Notes under the pieces: model-generated
Databases searched by the model: none
What the model saw: the letters and a program-made list of their open reading frames with translations, nothing else
What the model was told of the DNA's origin: nothing
Translations under genes and position numbers: made by a program
Assembly (NCBI GenBank): GCA_900696625.1
Contig: CAADGU010000352.1
Location: 1 to 35,163, forward strand
Direction of reading: 5' to 3'
Origin: an uncultured Chloroflexota bacterium
GTDB lineage: Bacteria; Chloroflexota; Anaerolineae; Promineifilales; Promineifilaceae
Length of the DNA: 35,163 bases
Shown: positions 22,752 through 30,319 of the stretch, one piece after another
Position numbering within the stretch: the stretch's first letter is position 1
Layout: each line of letters starts with the position of its first letter

Positions 22752-24155
22752 ATGACCGTGTTTCCACGACAATTAATGAGACTCAAGAGAGAGGCTACGA
22801 ATTTCACGCATGTCACGAGTTTTTCTGCGGTAGGTTTTCGTAGCATTCAAAGATTTTTCAAAAGCTCTGTGTTTTTGGTGATGGGATTGTTCGTGATCAC
22901 GGCCGTCGCACATCCCCTGTCCGCCCAATCTCCTATCAACGTGCAGAGCGACACATTGGATGATAGTGGCTACCCGCGCCGTGTCACCTTCCGGTTAGAT
23001 GTGGACGCGCCCGCCGAAATTACCCAGGCCACGCTGCATTATGACGTGAGCAAGGTTAGCTGCCTGGATGGGGGGGCGACTGTACCCGTAACCATTGAAG
23101 GCGACAACTTGCAGTGGACGTGGGAGATGGTGCGCTCCGGGAATCCGCCGCCGGGCACGGCCGTGACCTGGAGTTGGACGCTCACCGACGCGGATGGCCA
23201 TACCCTGACCACGCCGCCACAAACCCACACCTTCACCGACACCCGCTACAACTGGCGCACCGTCGAGGCAGACAATCTGAAGCTGCACTGGTATGAGGGC
23301 AACGTGGGGCCAACCTTGCTGAACGCGGCGGTAGATGGCCTGGAGCGGCTGGAAAACGAGATGGGCATTGAACTGCAAGCCGAGGTCAACCTGTTCATCT
23401 ATGGCGATACGGCCGATATGCGTGACGCTGTTTTGTACATTCAAGATTGGGCCGGCGGCGTGGCGTTTAGCGAGTATAACGTCATCCTCATGGGCATCCC
23501 GCCGTCGCTGGCCAATACCTGGGGGCAGGATGTGGTGCCGCACGAACTGGCGCATCTGGTGGTGGCGCAGTACGGCCGTAGCTGCGTCGGCGGCAGCCGT
23601 CCCAACTGGCTGGAAGAAGGGTTGGCCGTTTATGCCGAAGGCGATCCCTCCCCTGAAATTCGCGCTGACATCGAACGTGGCCTGGCGAACAACAGTTTTG
23701 AACCACTGCGCAGTCTAAATGGCGCGTTTTCGGCGCATGGGACGGAAGCGGGTATCGCCTACAGCCAGAGTTACAGCACGGTGGCCTATTTGTTGGAGAG
23801 TTACGGCCGTGAACCTCTGCAACAACTCATCCTCACCCTGGCCGAAGGCAAAAGCACCGACGCCGCCCTGGAAGAGGTGTATGGTTTCAACGTAGATGGG
23901 CTGGAATTGGCCTGGCGCGCCCACCTGGGGCTGCCCGCGCGAGACATCCCACCCACGCCCACGCCCATCAACCCGGCGGCCATCCCCACCATTGTACCCG
24001 AAGGTCTGCCCGCCAGCCTGCCCACGCCACCATCAGCGGCGGCAACGGCCGTGCCGCTCACCAATGCCCCCGCCGCTAACCCCGGCATCTGCAACGTAGG
24101 GCTTATCCCCTTGCTGCTGGTGGGCCTGTTTTTTGCCAGGAGACGGCGCATTTAG
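22752..24155 (+). CDS. Exported peptidase MA-like metallohydrolase
   Basis: A 467-residue protein. A hydrophobic segment at ~38-58 (VFLVMGLFVITAVAHPLSA) is the signal sequence; the longer N-terminus from 22752 is uncertain, and a start at 22776 is possible. An N-terminal beta domain (~60-165) precedes a zinc metallopeptidase domain. This has His264-Glu265-xx-His268 in VVPHELAHLVV and the downstream NWLEEGLAVYAEGD (Glu288/Glu289), the third-ligand region of peptidase MA-like proteins. A Pro/Thr-rich stalk (~397-440) and a C-terminal helix followed by RRRR anchor it. It lies 13 bp after the glycosidase-like gene, so the two are likely one operon. It probably cleaves extracellular proteins. Confidence 0.82.
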   Translation: MTVFPRQLMRLKREATNFTHVTSFSAVGFRSIQRFFKSSVFLVMGLFVITAVAHPLSAQSPINVQSDTLDDSGYPRRVTFRLDVDAPAEITQATLHYDVSKVSCLDGGATVPVTIEGDNLQWTWEMVRSGNPPPGTAVTWSWTLTDADGHTLTTPPQTHTFTDTRYNWRTVEADNLKLHWYEGNVGPTLLNAAVDGLERLENEMGIELQAEVNLFIYGDTADMRDAVLYIQDWAGGVAFSEYNVILMGIPPSLANTWGQDVVPHELAHLVVAQYGRSCVGGSRPNWLEEGLAVYAEGDPSPEIRADIERGLANNSFEPLRSLNGAFSAHGTEAGIAYSQSYSTVAYLLESYGREPLQQLILTLAEGKSTDAALEEVYGFNVDGLELAWRAHLGLPARDIPPTPTPINPAAIPTIVPEGLPASLPTPPSAAATAVPLTNAPAANPGICNVGLIPLLLVGLFFARRRRI

Positions 24156-24164
24156 CCATCATAT

Positions 24165-24273
24165 GTCATTCCGAACCGTTCCCGGTGAGGAATCCTGACG
24201 ACACAGCCAGTCGAAAGGGATTCCTCACTCCGAAGACGAGCCTGCCCTGAGGCATCGAAGGGTTCGGAATGAC
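24165..24273. repeat. Imperfect inverted repeat between peptidase and lipoprotein genes
   Basis: The outer arms GTCATTCCGAACC (24165-24177) and GGTTCGGAATGAC (24261-24273) are perfectly complementary, as are the inner arms GTGAGGAATCC (24185-24195) and GGATTCCTCAC (24218-24228). They enclose a diverged centre. The element fills most of the 131-bp gap and has no ORF. Similar GTCATTCCGA-type repeats are dispersed in many bacterial genomes. Confidence 0.7.
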
Positions 24274-24286
24274 AATTCCGTAGATA

Positions 24287-25918
24287 ATGAAACGCATTTC
24301 CCCACACCCCCACACCCCCTCACCCCTTCACCTGCTCATCCTGCTCGCCCTGCTTACCCTCAGTTGTCGTTTGGTAGATGAAGCCTTGCAGAGCGGGGCC
24401 AACGAAACGCCGGCGGGGGTAGACCGCAGCGACGCCATTTTTTTTGATGGCGGGCAGCCGTTAACGCTGGACCCGGCCAAAACACATGGCGGGCCGGATG
24501 GGGAATTGGGCCACATTTTTAGCGGGTTGGTGACGCTGGATCAGACCATGCAGGTGCAGCCGGAACTGGCGGCGGGGTGGGCGGTGAGTGATGACGGCCG
24601 TACCTACACCTTCTATCTGCGCCAAAATGCCCTGTTTCACGACGGCCGTGCCGTCACCGCCCAGGATGTGGTCTATTCCTGGGAACGGGCCGCCAATCCC
24701 GCTACCGGTTCCGATACCGCCCAAACGTACCTGGGCGATATTGCCGGCGTCCAGGAAATGCTGGACGGGCAGGCCGACCACATCAGCGGGCTGCGCGCCC
24801 TTGACGACCATACACTGGAAGTGCAACTGCGCGAGCCGGTGGTTTACTTCTTGCAAAAGCTGGCATACCCCGTCGCCTTTGTGGTGGATAAAAACAATGT
24901 CACGGCGGCCAATTGGGAGCATCGCCCCAACGGGACGGGGCCATACAAACTGCAAACCTGGCGGGATGATGATCTGATTGTGCTGGAACGGTTTGATAGC
25001 TATTACCTGGAACCGGCGGCTACGCGCCACATTGTCATCAATCTGGGGCCGGGGTTGTCGCTGGCGCGGTACGAACAGGGGCAGATTGACCTGGTAGGCA
25101 TTGGCGGCGCAAACCTGGAGCGGGCGCGGGATCCAAACAATCGTTTTTATGATGAATTGGAAACGGCCGTTGCTCTCTGCACCGCCACCATTGGCCTGAA
25201 CAACCGGCTGGCCCCTTTTGACGATGCCCGTGTGCGGCAGGCATTTAATCTGGCGCTGGATCGGGAACTGCTCATCGAAACCTTTTCTGACGGCAATGCC
25301 ATTCTGTCCGCTGGCGTCCTGCCGCCCGGCATGCCCGGCTACATCTACAAACCGGAACGCGGCTACCCCTACGACCCGGAAAAGGCGCGGCAGCTATTGG
25401 CCGAAGCCGGGTACAGCGATATGAGCCAGTTTCCCACCCTCACCTACACCACTTCTGGCTACGGCAGCGTGGGCGGTTATACTGCCGCCCTTATTACCAT
25501 GTGGCAAGACAATTTAGGCGTCACCATTGAGCCGCACATCATAGACCCCTACCAATATTTTGAGGAGCTATACAGTGGTAATGTCGGTCACTTTTATGAC
25601 AGCGGTTGGTGCGCCGACTACCCTGACCCGCAAAACTTCCTGGATATTCTCTACCACAGCCGCTCCCGCCAGAACAATGGCGGCTACCAGAATGCCACCG
25701 TAGACGCCCTGCTGGAAGCGGCGCGGGTGGAGCGAGACGTGACCCGGCGGATGGCGTTGTATGCGGAAATTGAAGATATGATTGTGGCCGACGCCCCGGT
25801 CGTCTTTTTGAATCACGGCCTCAGCGCCGTTCTGGTCGGCCCGGAACTGCAAAATTATGTATTGACGCCGTTTGGCGTACGGCAGTGGCATGTGCTGACA
25901 GTCAATCGCGGCTCGTGA
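24287..25918 (+). CDS. ABC transporter substrate-binding lipoprotein (peptide/SBP_bac_5 family)
   Basis: A 543-residue lipoprotein. The signal peptide ends in the lipobox LTLSC with Cys27. The family-5 solute-binding pattern follows: LDPAKTHGG, LAAGWAVSDDGRTYTFYLRQNALFHDGRAVTAQDVVYSWERA, GTGPYKL, FNLALDRELLIE, VLPPGMPGY, YPYDPEKARQLLAEAGY and NDGG-type C-terminal elements. Such proteins deliver oligopeptides, nickel or other solutes to an ABC permease; no permease or ATPase is encoded nearby, so it may be an orphan. The first ~19 residues are encoded by the octamer array at 24300-24339, which supplies the peptide HTPSPLHLLIL of the signal sequence. No SD is visible before ATG 24287. Confidence 0.88.
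   Translation: MKRISPHPHTPSPLHLLILLALLTLSCRLVDEALQSGANETPAGVDRSDAIFFDGGQPLTLDPAKTHGGPDGELGHIFSGLVTLDQTMQVQPELAAGWAVSDDGRTYTFYLRQNALFHDGRAVTAQDVVYSWERAANPATGSDTAQTYLGDIAGVQEMLDGQADHISGLRALDDHTLEVQLREPVVYFLQKLAYPVAFVVDKNNVTAANWEHRPNGTGPYKLQTWRDDDLIVLERFDSYYLEPAATRHIVINLGPGLSLARYEQGQIDLVGIGGANLERARDPNNRFYDELETAVALCTATIGLNNRLAPFDDARVRQAFNLALDRELLIETFSDGNAILSAGVLPPGMPGYIYKPERGYPYDPEKARQLLAEAGYSDMSQFPTLTYTTSGYGSVGGYTAALITMWQDNLGVTIEPHIIDPYQYFEELYSGNVGHFYDSGWCADYPDPQNFLDILYHSRSRQNNGGYQNATVDALLEAARVERDVTRRMALYAEIEDMIVADAPVVFLNHGLSAVLVGPELQNYVLTPFGVRQWHVLTVNRGS
24300..24339. repeat. Octamer array encoding part of a signal peptide
   Basis: Five 8-nt units: CCCCACAC twice, then CCCCTCAC, CCCTTCAC and CTGCTCAT. 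The last three correspond in order and phase to the array at 11143-11182 read on the gene strand. Here they encode the N-region and the start of the hydrophobic core of the lipoprotein signal peptide. Confidence 0.82.
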
Positions 25919-25987
25919 ACGGCCGTGAATCCTCAATACACTTATTGTGGCCGGTTTTCAACCGGACCCCTCCTGGGATACTTCTCT

Positions 25988-27916
25988 ATGCTAAAAAGAA
26001 ACACTTTTTTGCTGGCAGTCGTTTTGTTTTTTTTAGGGGCGGCAACGGCCGTACTCTTTCCCCCCAACCGCCCAGAAACCACGCTTTACTCCTACAGCGC
26101 GCCGGCAACGGCCGTGTCCGGCGAACGCACCAAATGGCATCCCATCACCATTGATTTTACCGGCCCCTTTGCCCATGAAACCGACGACGCCCCTAACCCA
26201 TTTCTTGATTACCGGCTGCAAGTAACCTTCACCGGCCCACAGGGTCAGGTATACCATGTGCCCGGCTTTTTTGCCGGGGATGGGCAGGGCAATGGCAGCG
26301 GCGACATCTGGCGCGTCATTTTTGCCGCCGACCACGCGGGACTCTGGCAGTACACCGCCGCCTTCCATACCGGCGCCAATATCGCCGTTGATTTAGATAT
26401 GAATAACGGCGCGCCGCACAGCTTTCATGGGGCCAGCGGCGACTTTCAGATACACGACCCCATGTGCCCCCAACCCGGTTTTCTGGCACACGGCCGTTTG
26501 GAATACGTCCACAACCACTATCTCAAATTTGCCGACGGTGACTATTGGATCAAGGGTGGCCTGGATAGCCCGGAAAACTTCCTGGCCTACGCTGGTTTTG
26601 ACAACACCTTCAGCCAGGGCGGCATCTTGCCAGATTTTATCCACTACTATGAACCACACATAGCCGACTGGCAGCCAGGCGACCCCTACTTTGTCAGCGA
26701 AGACACCGGTTATGATTCCAGAGGGATCATCGGCGCTTTGAACTATATCTCCTCACAGGGCCTCAATTCCATCTACTTCCTGCCCATGAACCTGGGCGGC
26801 GATGGGCAAGACGTATACCCCTTCATCGCCCCGGAAAACAGCCACTACAACAAAACCCATTACGACATTAGCAAACTGCATCAATGGAATATGGTGCTGG
26901 CCCATGCCCAAAACAAAGGAATTGCCCTGCACATCGTGTTGGCGGAAACAGAACTCGCCAACCGGACATGGCTGGATGGCGGCGAACTGGGCGTCGAGCG
27001 CAAGCTGTATTACCGTGAATTGATCGCCCGCTTTGGCTACTTGTTAGCGATCAAATGGAATTTGAGCGAGGAGAACGATTACAGCGTCCATCACCTGCAT
27101 CAGTTTGCCGCCTATATTCGGGCGCTTGACTGGAATAAACATCAACTGGCCGTCCACACCCACCTGAATGATTTTTCTTATTACCTGGCGCTGTTGGGCG
27201 ACCAAAAATTTACCAATACCTCCATTCAATACACCACCGACCTGGCCGACAGCCTAGTGGAGTCCTGGCGCAACCAGTCTGCCCAAACCGGGCACCCCTG
27301 GGTGGTGGATATGGATGAAAATAGTTATGCCCTCACCAGCTCGAACGAAGATAATTTGCGCATCCAACTGCTTTATCCCATCTACTTTAGCGGTGGGAAT
27401 ATCGAATGGTATCTGGGTTATTACCCTTTGCCATTGGGCGGGGATGTCAACCTGGAGGATTTCCGGTATCGAGATAAAATGTGGCGGCACACCCGGTATG
27501 CCCGTGAATTTATGAGCGCGAACCTGCCTTTTTGGGAGATGGAGCCGCAAGATTTTTTGCTGACAGGTGAAAACGTCAGCCGGGGTATTGGCCAGGTTTT
27601 TGCCAAACAGGGGGAAGTGTACGCGCTGTATTTGCCGACGGCCGATGGCCACGGCCGTCTCAATTTAACGGGCTACCCTGGCGTCTTTACCCTGCGCTGG
27701 TTTAATCCCCGGCTTGGTCTGTTTATGGGCGAGCCGCGCCTGGTTGCTGGCGGCGGCTCGGTGGACATTGGCTCGCCGCCGGAGCAAGTGAATGAAGATT
27801 GGGTGGTATTGGTGCAACAGGGGGCGGGACGCGGCCGTTACCAGCCCCTTGTTGGCGAAAATCTGTCATTTCTACCGGTTGTTGTCCGCGCTTGTCCCGG
27901 CGGAATTATCCCTTAA
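25988..27916 (+). CDS. Exported DUF5060 glycosidase-like protein
   Basis: A 642-residue protein. Residues 1-22 are a signal/anchor (TFLLAVVLFFLGAATAVLF). Residues ~42-135 match DUF5060 (KWHPITIDFTGP; NPFLDYRLQVTFTGP; VPGFFAGDG; GLWQYTAAFHTG). A TIM-barrel glycosidase-like domain follows (WIKGGLDSPENFLAY; ISSQGLNSIYFLPMNLGGDG; AIKWNLSEENDY; HTHLNDF), and a C-terminal beta domain like the putative collagen-binding module (GQVFAKQGEVYALYLP; GVFTLRWFNPRLG). WNLSEEN may hold the acid/base Glu. It ends in NLSFLPVVVRACPGG, the [YF]LP motif shared with four other exported proteins. ATG 25988 fits the signal sequence; the GTG at 25925, inside ACGGCCGT, would add 21 residues. Extracellular glycan cleavage is likely. 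Confidence 0.75.
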   Translation: MLKRNTFLLAVVLFFLGAATAVLFPPNRPETTLYSYSAPATAVSGERTKWHPITIDFTGPFAHETDDAPNPFLDYRLQVTFTGPQGQVYHVPGFFAGDGQGNGSGDIWRVIFAADHAGLWQYTAAFHTGANIAVDLDMNNGAPHSFHGASGDFQIHDPMCPQPGFLAHGRLEYVHNHYLKFADGDYWIKGGLDSPENFLAYAGFDNTFSQGGILPDFIHYYEPHIADWQPGDPYFVSEDTGYDSRGIIGALNYISSQGLNSIYFLPMNLGGDGQDVYPFIAPENSHYNKTHYDISKLHQWNMVLAHAQNKGIALHIVLAETELANRTWLDGGELGVERKLYYRELIARFGYLLAIKWNLSEENDYSVHHLHQFAAYIRALDWNKHQLAVHTHLNDFSYYLALLGDQKFTNTSIQYTTDLADSLVESWRNQSAQTGHPWVVDMDENSYALTSSNEDNLRIQLLYPIYFSGGNIEWYLGYYPLPLGGDVNLEDFRYRDKMWRHTRYAREFMSANLPFWEMEPQDFLLTGENVSRGIGQVFAKQGEVYALYLPTADGHGRLNLTGYPGVFTLRWFNPRLGLFMGEPRLVAGGGSVDIGSPPEQVNEDWVVLVQQGAGRGRYQPLVGENLSFLPVVVRACPGGIIP

Positions 27917-27921
27917 CACAG

Positions 27922-28941
27922 ATGCAAACAATGAATTATCTGCTCTTTTCTATCATTCTCCTCTTGTCTGTCGGGCTGTTTGCGCCAGCCGCACCCACCG
28001 GCGAGCATATGGTGTATCTGCCGGTGGTGCTGCGCCCGGAGGAGTTGGCTCCTTCAGAAGAATTCAGATTACAAATTACACCCAACGGTTGGCTGTTGAG
28101 CAGCACCTTTGAGCCACATTCCTTTGTATTGATAAACCCGGCGGGCAATACGCAGCGGGTTGTGCAGGTGAGTATTGATTTGAGTACGGCCGTGTTTATG
28201 GATATGGTGTACGATCCGCATGGAATTGCTGGCGACCTGGTCGCCAAAGACCTGACGGTAGACAGTAATGGCCCATTGGTTGGATTTGCCGGGCACTCCT
28301 TTGCCGGCGCTCATCACGATGGGTATGATCAGTTGAACCTGGCCTTTCAACACTTTGATCCAGGTGAAACTTTTACATTTTCCGTGGACGTGGACCCCAC
28401 CTCTATTCGCGGCGTCGCGGCGCCGGGGCCGTATGAATCGGGCAGCGTCTCTGGCTTAGAACTGGTAGGCGCGACGGTGACGGTGACGTTTGCCGATGGC
28501 ACGGCGCTGAGCGGGCAAACGTTTCGGCTGCCGCACAGCCTGGGCGGCTCGCAGGCGATTGTGCGCAGCCACCTGCCGCTTGCGCCACAGGTAGAGGTGG
28601 TGGGGATATCGGGGAACACGGCCGTTGTCACCGACCCGCACCAGACCTTACAAATTCACACATCATCGCGTGGTTTAGTCAGAGCCTTAGTTATCGAAGG
28701 TGGCCTGTTTACGGAAGGCGTACCCGGTGGTGGATTTGATCTTGACCCATTTGAAGCCAACACGGCGCTAACGGCCCGCGAGTATGAATACTTTACCAAC
28801 GGGGGGACAATGTATTTACCGGTACAATTGAGCCGCTCCCATGCAAATGGCGGCCTGAACATGATTGTCGTGGTACAGGAAAACGTCTTTAATTACAAAG
28901 GCGCCGTTTCCCCACCGATTATTGTTGAGTTACAGGATTAA
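27922..28941 (+). CDS. Exported protein of unknown function with YLPVVL motif
   Basis: A 339-residue protein, not recognised. Residues 1-24 are a signal peptide (NYLLFSIILLLSVGLFAPAA). Right after it comes MVYLPVVLRPEE, the [YF]LP motif. The remainder is beta-rich with no cysteine pairs or catalytic motif visible; phrases such as LVGFAGHSFAGAHHDG, FSVDVDPTSIRGV, VTVTFADGTALSG and FRLPHSLGGSQAIV suggest Ig-like or jelly-roll domains. ATG 27922 is 5 bp after the DUF5060 stop, so the two are probably one operon; ATG 27931 is also possible. The next gene follows after 1 bp. Confidence 0.7.
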   Translation: MQTMNYLLFSIILLLSVGLFAPAAPTGEHMVYLPVVLRPEELAPSEEFRLQITPNGWLLSSTFEPHSFVLINPAGNTQRVVQVSIDLSTAVFMDMVYDPHGIAGDLVAKDLTVDSNGPLVGFAGHSFAGAHHDGYDQLNLAFQHFDPGETFTFSVDVDPTSIRGVAAPGPYESGSVSGLELVGATVTVTFADGTALSGQTFRLPHSLGGSQAIVRSHLPLAPQVEVVGISGNTAVVTDPHQTLQIHTSSRGLVRALVIEGGLFTEGVPGGGFDLDPFEANTALTAREYEYFTNGGTMYLPVQLSRSHANGGLNMIVVVQENVFNYKGAVSPPIIVELQD

Positions 28942-28942
28942 C

Positions 28943-30319
28943 ATGCAAGGTTATAAGAAGCTGTTTCATATTGTTTTTTTTGTTGTCTTTTTGACGGCCG
29001 TTGCTATCGTCGCGCAGGCAGGCCCCGCAGAAGTTGATGTAGCTGAAGCAGGTTCCTTTTATCTATCAGCCGCCCCCATGGGCCAGAATTCCGTTTTTTT
29101 GCCGGTTATATTTGTACCCATTTTGCCGGCGCCGCCCATTCACGCCGTCCCCTTTTCGGGTGTCATTAACACCGACACCATCACAGACATCGCCTCTGCC
29201 GGGGATGAACGCCTGTTTGTGACGGCGCGCCAGGGAATCATTTACATCGTGCAGCCAAATGGTCAGGTTTTGCCAACCCCGTTTTTAAACATCACAGAAT
29301 TAGTGACCATACAAAACTGGGAGCAGGGTATGTTGGGGTTGGCATTCCATCCTGACTACCCGACTACCCCCCACTTTTTTGTGAGTTATACCCGTAAATT
29401 CACAAACCAGGTGGAGATCATGCGGTACTCTGTCAGCCAGACAAATTCCAATGCCGCTGATAAATCTACTGGCAGATTGCTCATGCGAATTGACAAAACC
29501 GAGATGCTAAGCCTGGTGCATAATGGCGGCGACCTGAATTTTGGGCCTGATGGCTATCTTTACATTGGCATTGGCGATGGTGGGCCAGACCCCCATTACG
29601 GCAGCCCCGATGTCCACGATCCGGCCAACAATGGGCATCGTTTGAATACACTGTTGGGCAAGATTTTGCGAATTGACGTGAATGGTACGGGCTTGCCGCC
29701 ACAGGATAGTTGTAACAGTGATATTGTCGTTTTTCACTATACCATTCCCCCAGATAATCCATTTGCCGATGGCAGCGGCTCTAATTGTGACGAGATTTGG
29801 GCCAGGGGTTTGCGCAACCCCTGGCGGTTTAGTTTTGATCGCGCCACCGGTGATTTATTCATCGCCGATGTGGGGGAATGGGAACGCGAAGAGGTAAACA
29901 TAGAAACTGCCGGTTCGCCCGGTGGTCTGAATTACGGTTGGCGATGTTGGGAAGGCAGTTTTGATCAGCGGATCCCCCACCCAGAAATTGCCGGTGGTTG
30001 TTTGCCCCAGGCGCAGTACACATTCCCGATATATGAGTATGACCAGTCTGAGGGCTGTTCCATTGTGGGTGGTTTTGTTTATAACGGCCGTGCCTATCCA
30101 GCCTTGCGCGGGCATTATATTGTCGGGGATTTTTGTAATGGCGTTTTGAAGGTGTTGAGCCGCTCGCCTGAGAATGAAAATGAATGGTTCAAAGCGCGCC
30201 AGATAGGTACCGGCGTGTTTATCAGCACGTTTGGCGAAGATGTGGCGGGTGAACTGTATATGGGTACCTGGAGCGCCAGCAATCAGGCGCGTGTTTACCG
30301 GCTCGTGGCCGAGAATTGA
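28943..30319 (+). CDS. PQQ-dependent sugar dehydrogenase-like protein, exported
   Basis: A 458-residue protein of the soluble aldose sugar dehydrogenase/HHIP-like beta-propeller family. After a signal peptide (LFHIVFFVVFLTAVAIVAQAG) comes NSVFLPVIF, the [YF]LP motif. Family features are EQGMLGLAFHPDYP, the VHNGGDLNFGPDGYLYIGIGDGG active-site region, ANNGHRLNTLLGKILRIDV, RGLRNPWRFSFDRATGDLFIADVGEWEREEVN, and GGFVYNGRAYPALRGHYIVGDF. Such enzymes oxidise sugars at the cell exterior with PQQ. No PQQ synthesis genes are in the window. ATG 28943 is 1 bp after the previous stop. Its 3' end overlaps the converging gene by 25 bp. Confidence 0.88.
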   Translation: MQGYKKLFHIVFFVVFLTAVAIVAQAGPAEVDVAEAGSFYLSAAPMGQNSVFLPVIFVPILPAPPIHAVPFSGVINTDTITDIASAGDERLFVTARQGIIYIVQPNGQVLPTPFLNITELVTIQNWEQGMLGLAFHPDYPTTPHFFVSYTRKFTNQVEIMRYSVSQTNSNAADKSTGRLLMRIDKTEMLSLVHNGGDLNFGPDGYLYIGIGDGGPDPHYGSPDVHDPANNGHRLNTLLGKILRIDVNGTGLPPQDSCNSDIVVFHYTIPPDNPFADGSGSNCDEIWARGLRNPWRFSFDRATGDLFIADVGEWEREEVNIETAGSPGGLNYGWRCWEGSFDQRIPHPEIAGGCLPQAQYTFPIYEYDQSEGCSIVGGFVYNGRAYPALRGHYIVGDFCNGVLKVLSRSPENENEWFKARQIGTGVFISTFGEDVAGELYMGTWSASNQARVYRLVAEN

